NCBI GenBank assembly: GCA_027489035.1
Contig: JAIYAN010000021.1
Coordinates: forward strand, 62,001-126,000
Direction of reading: 5' to 3'
Length of the DNA: 64,000 nucleotides
Source of the DNA: Chitinophagaceae bacterium
GTDB lineage: Bacteria > Bacteroidota > Bacteroidia > Chitinophagales > Chitinophagaceae
Position numbers and translations under genes: made by a program. The first letter of the stretch is position 1; the number at the start of each line of letters is the position of its first letter. Shown here piece after piece: positions 36,727-44,005 of the stretch. The notes below the pieces were generated by a model, which saw nothing but the letters and a program-made list of their open reading frames with translations, made no database searches and had not been told where the DNA came from.

Positions 36727-37689
36727 TTATACTGATTCTTTTAATTTTTTTATTGCCTCTATCATTTTAGGCACCACTTCAAAGGCATCACCAACAATTC
36801 CGTAATCAGCTGCTTTAAAAAATGGCGCTTCTGCGTCTTTATTGATAACAACAATTGTTTTACTTCTATTAACACCCGCCAAATGCTGAATTGCTCCTGA
36901 AATTCCAATAGCAATGTATAAATTTGGCGCAATGGCTAGACCAGTTTGTCCAACGTGCTCATGATGTGGACGCCAGTGAATATCAGAAACCGGACGGCTA
37001 CAAGCTGTAGCTGCACCTAGTAATTTTGCCAAATCGGTTACAATTCCCCAATTTTCTGGACCTTTTAAACCTCGTCCACCACTAACCACAATATCCGCCT
37101 CGCTCAAAGGCACATCTCCAATAATTTTATTTACAGATTGTACTGCTATTTTAGCAGCAGGAATACTTAGATTTAAATCAATTATTTCAGCTGCCCCTTC
37201 TGTTTTTACTACCGAAAATGAATTTGGATTTAATGCAATAATTTTTTTAGCGCTATTGATCGCAATATGTGCAAAAGCTTTACCACTAAAAACCGATTTT
37301 TTAACCACAAATCCACTAGAAGTATCAGGTAAAGCAACAGCTCCCGAAACCAAACCCGCTTTCAATCTTACACTTAAACGAGGTGTAATAGATTTTCCTG
37401 TGGTAGTGTTTGAAAATACAAATATATCTGCACCGATAGTTTCATTGGCATCAGCAATCAATTTGGTGAAAACCTGTGCATCAAAATGATGTAATGTTTC
37501 ATTTGATAGATTGTACACTTTTGAAATGCCGTAATTCCCTAGGGTTGAAAGTTCATCAGATTTGCCTAAAACAATGGCAGATGCAGAAGTTCCCAATTGC
37601 TGAGCAACTGTAGCTCCGTAGCTAGCCGCTTCAAATGAAGCTTTCTTTATTTTGCCTTCCGTGATATCTATAAAAATTAAAACGCTCAT
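36727..37689 (-). CDS. etfA: electron transfer flavoprotein alpha subunit
   Basis: 320 residues. The FAD-binding C-terminal domain is clear: SGGRGLKGPENWGIVTDLAKLLGAA, SRPVSD, QVGQTG-like HVGQTGLAIAPNLYIAIGISGAIQHLAGV, and VINKDAEAPFFKAADYGIVGDAFEVVP. It passes electrons from acyl-CoA dehydrogenases to the quinone pool. It follows etfB by 42 bp, a normal etfBA pair. The acyl-CoA dehydrogenase gene is about 3 kb further along the same strand. Confidence 0.96.
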   Translation of the reverse strand: MSVLIFIDITEGKIKKASFEAASYGATVAQQLGTSASAIVLGKSDELSTLGNYGISKVYNLSNETLHHFDAQVFTKLIADANETIGADIFVFSNTTTGKSITPRLSVRLKAGLVSGAVALPDTSSGFVVKKSVFSGKAFAHIAINSAKKIIALNPNSFSVVKTEGAAEIIDLNLSIPAAKIAVQSVNKIIGDVPLSEADIVVSGGRGLKGPENWGIVTDLAKLLGAATACSRPVSDIHWRPHHEHVGQTGLAIAPNLYIAIGISGAIQHLAGVNRSKTIVVINKDAEAPFFKAADYGIVGDAFEVVPKMIEAIKKLKESV

Positions 37690-37690
37690 A

Positions 37691-37727
37691 ATTAAAAATT
37701 AAAAAGTAAAAATTAAAAAATAAAAGT
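37691..37727. repeat. AT tract in the etfB-etfA gap
   Basis: ATTAAAAATTAAAAAGTAAAAATT followed by AAAAAATAAAAGTC fills nearly the whole etfB-etfA intergenic gap; same tract family as at 30702. Confidence 0.45.
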
Positions 37728-37731
37728 CAAC

Positions 37732-38475
37732 TTAAATGGCTTTTGCTTCTTCGTTTAGTAATCGAACCAATTCTTCTGGATGTTCGGCCGAAACCAATTT
37801 AACGCCTGCTTTTGCTGGAGGCAAGTCAAAATTTACAACAGAAGTTAAAGGAGATATATCAGTAGGTTCAACTACTTTTAAAGGTTTTGTTCTAGACCCC
37901 ATAATACCTTTCATATTTGGAATACGTTGTTCGGCCATACCTTTTTGACAACTTACAACAAGCGGAAAAGGGGCTGAATCGATTTCTTCTCCACCTTCAA
38001 TTTCTCTAACAACTACTGCATTACCATTAACAATATCAAATTTCACTGCGTGAGAAATAAAAGGAATATCTAAAGTTTCGGCAATCATTCCACCAATAGA
38101 TGATCCATTATAATCAATGGTTTCTTTTCCTGTAAAAATTAAATCGTAATTGCCTTCTTTAGCAATTTGCGCAATTTGACTGGCAACAAAGTAACTATCC
38201 GCAACATCTGAATTTACACGAATGGCTTCTTCGCCACCAAGCGCAAGTGCTTTACGAATGATTGGTTCGCTTTCAGCACCACCAACATTAATCAAATGCA
38301 ACACTGTTGAAGGGTCAGCTTCTTTGATTTCAATTGCCCTAACCAATGCATACCATTCATCATAAGGATTGATGATCCACTGTACACCATCAGTAGAAAA
38401 TTTTGAGTTATTGTCGGTGAAAGCTATTTTTGACGTAGTGTCGGGTGTTTTACTAATGCAAATCAATATCTTCAT
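37732..38475 (-). CDS. etfB: electron transfer flavoprotein beta subunit
   Basis: 247 residues with the EtfB pattern: MKILICISKTPDTTSKIAF, WIINPYDEWYALVRAIE, LALGGEEAIRV, FTGKETIDYNGSSIGGMIAETLDIPFISHA and QKGMAEQRIPNMKGIMGSRTKPL. It forms the ETF dimer with EtfA and binds AMP. The -7 box TATATTTG (38536-38543) gives a leader of about 60 nt. Divergent from the TPR gene. Confidence 0.96.
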   Translation of the reverse strand: MKILICISKTPDTTSKIAFTDNNSKFSTDGVQWIINPYDEWYALVRAIEIKEADPSTVLHLINVGGAESEPIIRKALALGGEEAIRVNSDVADSYFVASQIAQIAKEGNYDLIFTGKETIDYNGSSIGGMIAETLDIPFISHAVKFDIVNGNAVVVREIEGGEEIDSAPFPLVVSCQKGMAEQRIPNMKGIMGSRTKPLKVVEPTDISPLTSVVNFDLPPAKAGVKLVSAEHPEELVRLLNEEAKAI

Positions 38476-38535
38476 AATTAGATAATTGTTTTAATAAATT
38501 TTATTTCTGAAATAATTCAGCTCTGAAATTGATTG

Positions 38536-38543
38536 CAAATATA
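38536..38543 (-). promoter_or_regulatory. putative -7 box TATATTTG for etfBA
   Basis: An exact TAnnTTTG match on the minus strand, 60 nt before the etfB ATG. Confidence 0.5.
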
Positions 38544-38573
38544 ATTCCATTGTGTTGTTTAAAAAATATTGTT

Positions 38574-38882
38574 ATGAATAGGATAGAAAAAATATTGGAA
38601 ATGCTTAACACAAATGAGAAAGACAGCTTTTTACAGCATGCGCTTGCCTTAGAATACATTAAAATTGGCGAAGACCAATTGGCATTGGAGCAGTTTGTAT
38701 CATTATTAAACGACAATCCTCAATATGTTGGATCATACTACCATTTAGGTAAATTATATGAGCGAATTGGCGAAAATGAAAAAGCCATCTTAACATATGA
38801 AAAAGGCATGATAGAAGCAAAAAACGCAAAAGACAACCACAGTTATAACGAGTTGATGATGGCGAAGGAGGATTTGGAGTAG
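38574..38882 (+). CDS. small tetratricopeptide-repeat protein
   Basis: 102 residues from the ATG at 38574; an in-frame TTG/ATT region upstream overlaps the etfB promoter and is rejected. Two TPR units are visible: FLQHALALEYIKIGEDQLALEQFVSLL and VGSYYHLGKLYERIGENEKAILTYEKG. It probably mediates protein contacts in the cytoplasm (no signal peptide). I recall such single short TPR proteins as common in Bacteroidota, but no function is known. Its TAG stop lies 2 bp before dispersed element copy 2. Confidence 0.85.
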   Translation: MNRIEKILEMLNTNEKDSFLQHALALEYIKIGEDQLALEQFVSLLNDNPQYVGSYYHLGKLYERIGENEKAILTYEKGMIEAKNAKDNHSYNELMMAKEDLE

Positions 38883-38884
38883 GG

Positions 38885-39014
38885 AGCCCCCTCAATCCCC
38901 CAAGGGGGAAGTTGAAGCATTGAAATTAATTGGATTTGTCATTAGTGAATATCTTGAAACTAAGACTAATCAAGCTCCCTTCACCTTTCGGGGGAAGGGC
39001 TGGGGTTGGGGGCT
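38885..39014 (+). repeat. MITE-like dispersed element, copy 2
   Basis: 130 bp beginning AGCCCCCTCAATCCCCCAAG and ending GGGCTGGGGTTGGGGGCT. It bridges the convergent TPR and pdxJ genes, contains the pdxJ stop, and has the same orientation as copy 1. The ends are conserved; the middle 60 bp differ strongly from copies 1 and 3. Confidence 0.9.
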
Positions 39015-39727
39015 AACTGTCTTTTATACAACTGCACCGTATTCTCCAAACCCAAATAAATCGCATCGCAGATCAAAGCATGACCAATAGACACTTCCAA
39101 TAATCCAGGTATATTTTGAGCGAAATAATTTAAGTTCTTTAAATCCAAATCATGGCCAGCATTTATGCCTAGTCCAATTTCGTTTGCTTTATTTGCAGCT
39201 TTAATAAATGGTTCAATTGCAAATTGTTTATTCCCAGAAGCGAAACCAACAGCATAGCTTTCGGTGTAAAGCTCTATCCGATCTGTTCCTGTTTCTTTAG
39301 CAGCCTCAACCATTTCTACAACTGGATCAACAAAAATCGAAACGCGAATACCTGCGTTTTTAAAAACAGAAATTATTCGTTTTAAATATTGCTGATGTTC
39401 AATGGTATTCCACCCCTGATTGCTGGTTAGCTGATTGGTAAAATCGGGGACAAGCGTAACTTGCGTCGGTTTATTGTTTAATACCAAATCCACAAATTTA
39501 TCTTCAGAGGGATTCCCTTCAATATTGAATTCTGTAGTAATAATTTTCTTTAGTTCATACACATCATCGTAACGAATATGTCGCTCATCGGGGCGCGGGT
39601 GCACTGTTATGCCATCAGCTCCAAACTGCTCAATGTCTTTTGCACATTGAATAAGATTAGGATTGTTGCCTCCTCTTGAATTTCTGAGTGTGGCAAGCTT
39701 GTTTATATTTACGGATAGTTTTGTCAT
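38981..39727 (-). CDS. pdxJ: pyridoxine 5'-phosphate synthase
   Basis: 248 residues from the ATG at 39727; the 12 extra codons upstream to 39763 lie in the dispersed element. Signatures: KLSVNINKLATLRNSRGGNNPN, IEQFGADGITVHPRPDERHIR, EFNIEGNPSEDKF, QVTLVPDFTNQLTSNQGWN, RVSIFVDP, ELYTESYA, LGINAGHDLDLKNLNYFAQNIPGLLEVSIGHALICDA. It makes pyridoxine phosphate in the DXP-dependent route. The stop and the final residues (LAPNPSPSPER) come from the element, as in folC. The gene is enclosed by two inverted copies (38885 and 39749). Confidence 0.95.
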   Translation of the reverse strand: MTKLSVNINKLATLRNSRGGNNPNLIQCAKDIEQFGADGITVHPRPDERHIRYDDVYELKKIITTEFNIEGNPSEDKFVDLVLNNKPTQVTLVPDFTNQLTSNQGWNTIEHQQYLKRIISVFKNAGIRVSIFVDPVVEMVEAAKETGTDRIELYTESYAVGFASGNKQFAIEPFIKAANKANEIGLGINAGHDLDLKNLNYFAQNIPGLLEVSIGHALICDAIYLGLENTVQLYKRQLAPNPSPSPER

Positions 39728-39748
39728 AATTTGGTTTTTAGACACGAA

Positions 39749-39881
39749 AGCCCCCTTCCCCAACCCTTCCCCCGAAAGGTGAAGGGCGTTTGAGCTTTCT
39801 GAAGTTAAAATATTTCAATGGGTTAAAAAAGACAAAAACGGAAAACGCTTCCAACTTCCCCCTTGGGGGACTGAGGGGGCT
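39749..39881 (-). repeat. MITE-like dispersed element, copy 3 (inverted)
   Basis: 133 bp in the opposite orientation to copies 1 and 2. Its reverse complement agrees closely with copy 1, including the interior segment TTTTCCGTTTTTG. It lies 21 bp upstream of the pdxJ ATG, so pdxJ sits between inverted copies. Confidence 0.9.
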
Positions 39882-39916
39882 AACCTTTTGTAAGGATTGA
39901 ACATTTTCAACCCCTA

Positions 39917-39971
39917 CAACTTCTCAAACATCATAAACCTCTTAAACTTCTCAAACCTCTAAAACCTCCCC
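39917..39971. repeat. degenerate 10-12 bp tandem repeat at the tcdA 3' end
   Basis: On the plus strand AACTTCTCAAAC, ATCATAAACCTCTT, AAACTTCTCAAACCTCT and AAAACCTCCCC alternate. On the minus strand it reads as units like GTTTGAGAAGTTTAAGAG. The last TcdA codons (GEVLEV) and its stop are inside it. Confidence 0.6.
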
Positions 39972-40688
39972 TTTTATCAAATCCCTTATCACCACCGATG
40001 CAGCAACTGCGCCAAACGTAGCGGGCAAATAGGAAATGGTTCCATATGCCGACTTCTTATAATTTTTCCCATCGGTCAACATAAGGCTATCCCACATTGG
40101 CTCTTCTGTTGAAAAAACAGCTTTTATTCCTTTGTAAATTTTATCTTTCTTCAACATCTTTCTAACTTGTTGTGCAAAAGGGCAAATCATGGTTTTTGAA
40201 ATATCTACCACTTTTATTTGAGTAGGATCCAGTTTAGCGCCAGCGCCCATGCTGCTCACCAAAGGGATTTTTCTTTCGTAAGCCATTTTCAAAAAAGTTA
40301 CTTTTGGTGTTATGCTGTCAATCGCGTCTACTATGTAATCAAAGTTATTTTCAAAAAGTTTTTCAACCATGTCGGGGTTGATGAATTCCTTTATAACATT
40401 CAATTTCAACTCGGGATTTATGGCCAACAAACGCTCCGCCATGATATCCGCTTTCGAAACACCGTGATTGGTTGATAAAGCCGGAAGTTGTCTGTTTCGA
40501 TTGGTTGGATCAACCACATCTCCATCAATAATTGTCATATGTCCAACTCCGCTCCTACAAATAAATTCAGCAGCAAAAGACCCTACACCTCCCATCCCCA
40601 CTACCATTACATGCTTCTGATTAAGCAATCTAACTCTATCTTCTCCAATAAGCAAACTTGTTCTTCCAAGCCAACTAATATCTTGCAT
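39951..40688 (-). CDS. tcdA: tRNA threonylcarbamoyladenosine dehydratase
   Basis: 245 residues, ThiF/MoeB/E1-like. The nucleotide-binding start is LLIGEDRVRLLNQKHVMVVGMGGVGSFAAEFICRSGVG (in parts); IIDGDVVDPTNRNRQLPAL and VDAIDSITPKVTFLKMAYERKIPLVSSMGAGAKLDPT follow. It cyclises t6A at tRNA position 37. The CsdL-type sequence, without a sulfur carrier gene beside it, favours TcdA over ThiF or MoeB. Its ATG overlaps the tatD stop by one base, so translation is probably coupled. The C-terminal residues fall in a small tandem repeat. Confidence 0.92.
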   Translation of the reverse strand: MQDISWLGRTSLLIGEDRVRLLNQKHVMVVGMGGVGSFAAEFICRSGVGHMTIIDGDVVDPTNRNRQLPALSTNHGVSKADIMAERLLAINPELKLNVIKEFINPDMVEKLFENNFDYIVDAIDSITPKVTFLKMAYERKIPLVSSMGAGAKLDPTQIKVVDISKTMICPFAQQVRKMLKKDKIYKGIKAVFSTEEPMWDSLMLTDGKNYKKSAYGTISYLPATFGAVAASVVIRDLIKGEVLEV

Positions 40689-41338
40689 TAATTAAAATTT
40701 GTTTTGAATACTGTTTTTGAATTTTGCATTATCTGCAAACTTAATTGTTCTATCGAAGTATTTTTTATTTGTGCTGCTTTTTTATAAATATCTTCTATTG
40801 AATAATCTGCATCATCTGTTTCCAAAAATATTTTATCTGATGGCATTTTGGAAAAAACGGATTCCATTGAAGGATTAAACAATGCTTTGCCAAATGAAAG
40901 ATAAAAACCCGAAGCGAGTAACTCATTGGCAATAAAAATATTATTATTAAACCCATGGAAAATAACAGGCATAATGTTATTGCTATTTTTTAATACAAAC
41001 ATTGCTTCCCGAAATGCCCGAACGCAGTGCACAATTATTGGCTTTGCGATTTCATTGGCCCATAATATTTGTGCTAAAAAAATGGCTTCTTGAAGTTTAA
41101 AGGGTGTTTCACAAATTCTATCCAAACCACATTCGCCAATAGCAAATACATTTTTTTGATTGCTTGCAATTTTCATTTTTGATAACTCATCCTGAACATT
41201 TGATGCATCGATATACCAAGGATGAATGCCCATTGAATAATAATTCAGGCTGCTCGTTTCTCCAAAATCTGCGTGCAAATTTTGAATGCATTTTGAGTCT
41301 TGTTGATTGGCTTTATGTGTATGTATGTCGATTAGCAA
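40688..41338 (-). CDS. tatD: TatD-family metal-dependent hydrolase (TTG start)
   Basis: 216 residues, shorter than the usual 250-260. Amidohydrolase signatures are LIDIHTHK (metal histidines), YYSMGIHPWYID, AIGECGLDR, PIIVHCVRAF, VIFHGFNN and KIFLETDDAD. The codon at the family's natural start is TTG (41338) and there is no in-frame ATG upstream, so TTG initiation is likely. TatD proteins are 3'-5' exonucleases or related hydrolases. Its stop overlaps the tcdA start as TAATG. Confidence 0.88.
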   Translation of the reverse strand: MLIDIHTHKANQQDSKCIQNLHADFGETSSLNYYSMGIHPWYIDASNVQDELSKMKIASNQKNVFAIGECGLDRICETPFKLQEAIFLAQILWANEIAKPIIVHCVRAFREAMFVLKNSNNIMPVIFHGFNNNIFIANELLASGFYLSFGKALFNPSMESVFSKMPSDKIFLETDDADYSIEDIYKKAAQIKNTSIEQLSLQIMQNSKTVFKTNFN

Positions 41339-41455
41339 TTTGTATAAAATAATTTGAACCTTTTTTAATATTGATTGAATCTAATTATTCATCAATCGTT
41401 TAGCTTGATAAATTTAACCAAGATTTTTTACTTATCAACAGAAAACTCAGGTACA
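41339..41455. other. gene-free stretch before the palindromic repeats
   Basis: Part of a 444-bp gap between tatD and ahcY. It is AT-rich; I see no gene, hairpin or clear promoter here. The rest of the gap holds the GCTCCGTAGGAGC cluster (41456-41641), an AT tract (41692-41722) and the ahcY terminator. Confidence 0.6.
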
Positions 41456-41641
41456 AGCTCCTTCGGTGCAACACATTCACGAGCTCCGTAGGAGCGACAT
41501 CTCATTAAAAAAATAGCTACATCCAAATAAGCTCCGTAGGTGCGACATAAAAAATCGTCCATTTGATGAAACATGCCGCTCCTACGGAGCTTGAAAAAAT
41601 TACCATCAAAAATTCTAGGTACTTATCGCTCCTATGGAGCT
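41456..41641. repeat. cluster of five GCTCCGTAGGAGC palindromic repeats
   Basis: Units: AGCTCCTTCGGTGCAACAC (41456-41474), AGCTCCGTAGGAGCGACAT (41482-41500), AGCTCCGTAGGTGCGACAT (41530-41548), and two inverted units GCCGCTCCTACGGAGCT (41575-41591) and ATCGCTCCTATGGAGCT (41625-41641). Each is a near palindrome with a 3-nt centre followed by RACAT. I recall similar dispersed repeats from other Bacteroidota genomes. Confidence 0.85.
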
Positions 41642-41691
41642 GAAATATTAAAATTTCTAAGTTTTAGTTCTATTCTGATTTCCACTTGTCG

Positions 41692-41722
41692 CTTTTTACT
41701 TTTTACTTTTTACTTTTTCTTC
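41692..41722. repeat. TTTTTAC tandem tract
   Basis: GCTTTTTACTTTTTACTTTTTAC followed by TTTTTC, four near-identical 7-bp units just downstream of ahcY; the reverse complement is the AAAAGTAAAA tract family seen at 30702 and 35960. Confidence 0.6.
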
Positions 41723-41728
41723 TAAAAC

Positions 41729-41762
41729 AAAAAACCCTCTTCAAATGAAGAGGGTCTTTTGT
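41729..41762 (-). terminator. terminator of ahcY
   Basis: Stem ACCCTCTTC / GAAGAGGGT with loop AAAT, flanked by A run and T run, 20 nt after the ahcY stop in the minus direction. Confidence 0.85.
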
Positions 41763-41782
41763 CTATTATGTGTATAAAGAAA

Positions 41783-43108
41783 TTAGTAACGATACATATC
41801 AGTTTTATATGGACCAGAAACTTCTAATCCTAAATAACCAGCTTGTTCTGTTGTTAAAATGTCTAACTCAACACCAATTTTAGCCAAATGTAAACGAGCT
41901 ACTTTTTCATCTAAATGCTTAGGTAAAACGTACACTTTATTTTCATATTTGTCTGTATTTGTCCAAAGTTCAATTTGAGCCAATGTTTGATTGGTGAATG
42001 AATTACTCATTACAAAACTTGGGTGACCAGTAGCACAACCTAAGTTTACCAAGCGACCTTCAGCAAGAACGATGATGTCTTTACCTTCAATTGTATACAT
42101 ATCAACTTGTGGCTTGATGGTATCTTTTGTGTCACCATAAGTGCCATTCAACCAAGCCATATCGATTTCAATATCAAAGTGACCGATATTACAAACGATA
42201 GCTTTATCCTTCATTGCTCTGAAGTGTTGTTCTGTAATCAAATCTCTACAACCACTCGCTGTAACGATGATATCTGCTTCTTTAACCGCATCAATCATTT
42301 TTTTAACTTCAAATCCGTCCATTGCCGCTTGTAATGCACAAATTGGATCGATTTCAGTTACAATAACACGAGCACCAGCACCACGTAAACTCAATGCAGA
42401 TCCTTTACCCACATCACCATAACCACCAACAACGGCAACTTTACCTGCCATCATAACATCAGTAGCACGACGAATCGCATCAACCAATGATTCTTGACAA
42501 CCATATTTGTTATCAAATTTAGATTTAGTAACTGAATCATTTACGTTGATTGCAGGAATTGGTAAAGTACCATTTGCCATACGCTCGTATAAACGGTGAA
42601 CACCAGTTGTAGTTTCTTCGCTCAATCCTTTGATGTGTGGAATCAACTCTGGATATTTATCAAACACCATGTTGGTTAAATCTCCACCATCATCCAAAAT
42701 CATGTTTAATGGTCTGTCTTCACTACCAAAGAATAAAGTTTGCTCGATGCACCAATCCGCTTCTTCAATAGATTGTCCTTTCCAAGCATAAACACCAATA
42801 CCAGCAGCAGCAATAGCAGCAGCAGCTTGATCTTGAGTTGAAAAGATATTACAACTGCTCCATTTAACTTCAGCACCTAGAGCGATTAAAGTTTCAATTA
42901 AAACAGCAGTTTGAATAGTCATGTGTAAACAACCTGCAATTCTTGCACCTTTCAATGGTTGACTTGCTGCATATTCAGCACGGATGCTCATTAGACCTGG
43001 CATTTCTGCTTCAGCCAATCTGATTTCTTTACGGCCCCATTCTGCGAGGCTCATGTCTTTTACCTTATGTTGTAAGGAAAAGTCGATAGCTTTTAATGTA
43101 GTTGACAT
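41783..43108 (-). CDS. ahcY: adenosylhomocysteinase
   Basis: 441 residues. Signatures: [39 protein letters not shown] (in parts), [59 protein letters not shown] (NAD-binding), [18 protein letters not shown], and the C-terminal [10 protein letters not shown]. It hydrolyses S-adenosylhomocysteine to homocysteine and adenosine. A -7 box TAGCTTTG lies 30 nt upstream. It is divergent from an Lrp-type regulator, which could control it. Confidence 0.97.
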   Translation of the reverse strand: MSTTLKAIDFSLQHKVKDMSLAEWGRKEIRLAEAEMPGLMSIRAEYAASQPLKGARIAGCLHMTIQTAVLIETLIALGAEVKWSSCNIFSTQDQAAAAIAAAGIGVYAWKGQSIEEADWCIEQTLFFGSEDRPLNMILDDGGDLTNMVFDKYPELIPHIKGLSEETTTGVHRLYERMANGTLPIPAINVNDSVTKSKFDNKYGCQESLVDAIRRATDVMMAGKVAVVGGYGDVGKGSALSLRGAGARVIVTEIDPICALQAAMDGFEVKKMIDAVKEADIIVTASGCRDLITEQHFRAMKDKAIVCNIGHFDIEIDMAWLNGTYGDTKDTIKPQVDMYTIEGKDIIVLAEGRLVNLGCATGHPSFVMSNSFTNQTLAQIELWTNTDKYENKVYVLPKHLDEKVARLHLAKIGVELDILTTEQAGYLGLEVSGPYKTDMYRY

Positions 43109-43138
43109 ATTTATTTGTTTTTAGAATACAAAGCTAAT

Positions 43139-43146
43139 TCAAAAAG
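43139..43146 (-). promoter_or_regulatory. putative -7 box TAGCTTTG for ahcY
   Basis: An exact TAnnTTTG match on the minus strand, 30 nt before the ahcY ATG. Confidence 0.5.
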
Positions 43147-43224
43147 AACAATATTCTAAATTATAAAATAAAAATAGGACAAAATGATATAATTATATAC
43201 ATTAGCAGAATAAACATAAATTTT

Positions 43225-43728
43225 ATGATCAAAAAAGTAGAACAAAAAGAACAAATACCTACAACCAACCAATCATTAGATAAAACCGACCTGCTGATTC
43301 TAAAACTATTACAAGAAAATGCAAAGTCTACAGTAAAAGAAATTGCTGAAAAAGTTCATTTAAGCACTACGCCTGTTCATGAGCGCATAAAAAGAATGGA
43401 ACAAAATGGGGTAATCAAGCAATACGCCACTTTAGTTGACCACACGAAAGTAAAAAAAGGCTTAATGGTGATTTGCTATGTCTCTCTTAAAGAACATAGC
43501 AAAAATGCAGGTTCGAAATTCATTAAATCCATTAATGCTTTGAACGAAGTAATTGAGTGTTATAATATCAGCGGCGAATTTGATTTCATGTTAAAAGTAG
43601 TTGAAGAAAACATGGATAAATATTACGATTTCCATGTTAATCGTTTAAGCCAAATTGAAAACATGGGCAATGTGCAAAGCGTATTTGTGATGGGGGTTAT
43701 CAAACAAACACATCAACTGGTTTGGTAA
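43225..43728 (+). CDS. Lrp/AsnC family transcriptional regulator
   Basis: 167 residues. The N-terminal winged helix (about 20-75) has LDKTDLLILKLLQENAKSTVKEIAEKVHLSTTPVHERIKRME (in parts), the recognition helix being LSTTPVHERIKR. The C-terminal RAM/ACT-like ligand domain (about 85-160) includes VIECYNISGEFDFMLKVV and the YYDFHVNRLSQIENM helix. Family members sense amino acids such as leucine and bind DNA as octamers. It is divergent from ahcY over a 116-bp gap that may hold shared operators; I cannot point to a specific site. Confidence 0.93.
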   Translation: MIKKVEQKEQIPTTNQSLDKTDLLILKLLQENAKSTVKEIAEKVHLSTTPVHERIKRMEQNGVIKQYATLVDHTKVKKGLMVICYVSLKEHSKNAGSKFIKSINALNEVIECYNISGEFDFMLKVVEENMDKYYDFHVNRLSQIENMGNVQSVFVMGVIKQTHQLVW

Positions 43729-43798
43729 AATTTAAACCTATATTTTGCATGTTTAACGCATCTAAAAAAGAAAAAAATACGCATTTTTTTTAATTATA

Positions 43799-43898
43799 AA
43801 CCGTTGAAACGGTTGTATATATGAATTTGTTTTCATAGCCCACGGTTTAAACCGTGGGTTGCAGATTAATATAAAATTGTGCAATGGTTTCAACCATT
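43799..43898. repeat. triple-palindrome repeat element
   Basis: Three perfect palindromes in 100 bp: AACCGTTGAAACGGTT (43799-43814; its central GTTGAAAC is imperfect), CCCACGGTTTAAACCGTGGG (43839-43858), and AATGGTTTCAACCATT (43883-43898). The first and third share the AAYSGTTTCAACSRTT layout. It lies between the Lrp and fabI 3' ends. Similar repeats are common in Bacteroidota genomes, from memory. No coding potential. Confidence 0.8.
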
Positions 43899-43953
43899 TA
43901 TGTCTATTATGAGAAATCTTATCTTTTTTATAAACCCCTTAGCTTCCTAACAT

Positions 43954-43986
43954 AAAAAAGCGCCGGTAATTCACCAGCGCTTTTAA
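43954..43986. terminator. terminator between the Lrp gene and fabI
   Basis: Stem AAAAGCGC / GCGCTTTT with an inner GGT / ACC pair, A run left and T run right; it serves fabI in the minus direction. Confidence 0.75.
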
Positions 43987-44005
43987 AAAATTATTATTTA
44001 TGAAA

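Noticed and set aside
38529-38573. Longer N-terminus for the TPR protein
   Set aside because: The added residues are not TPR-like and overlap the etfB promoter.
41456-41641. CRISPR array or tRNA cluster
   Set aside because: Repeats are short, in both orientations, and spacing varies; no tRNA fold or cas gene is present.
43799-43898. CRISPR-like array
   Set aside because: The palindromes differ from one another and the spacers are not of constant length.
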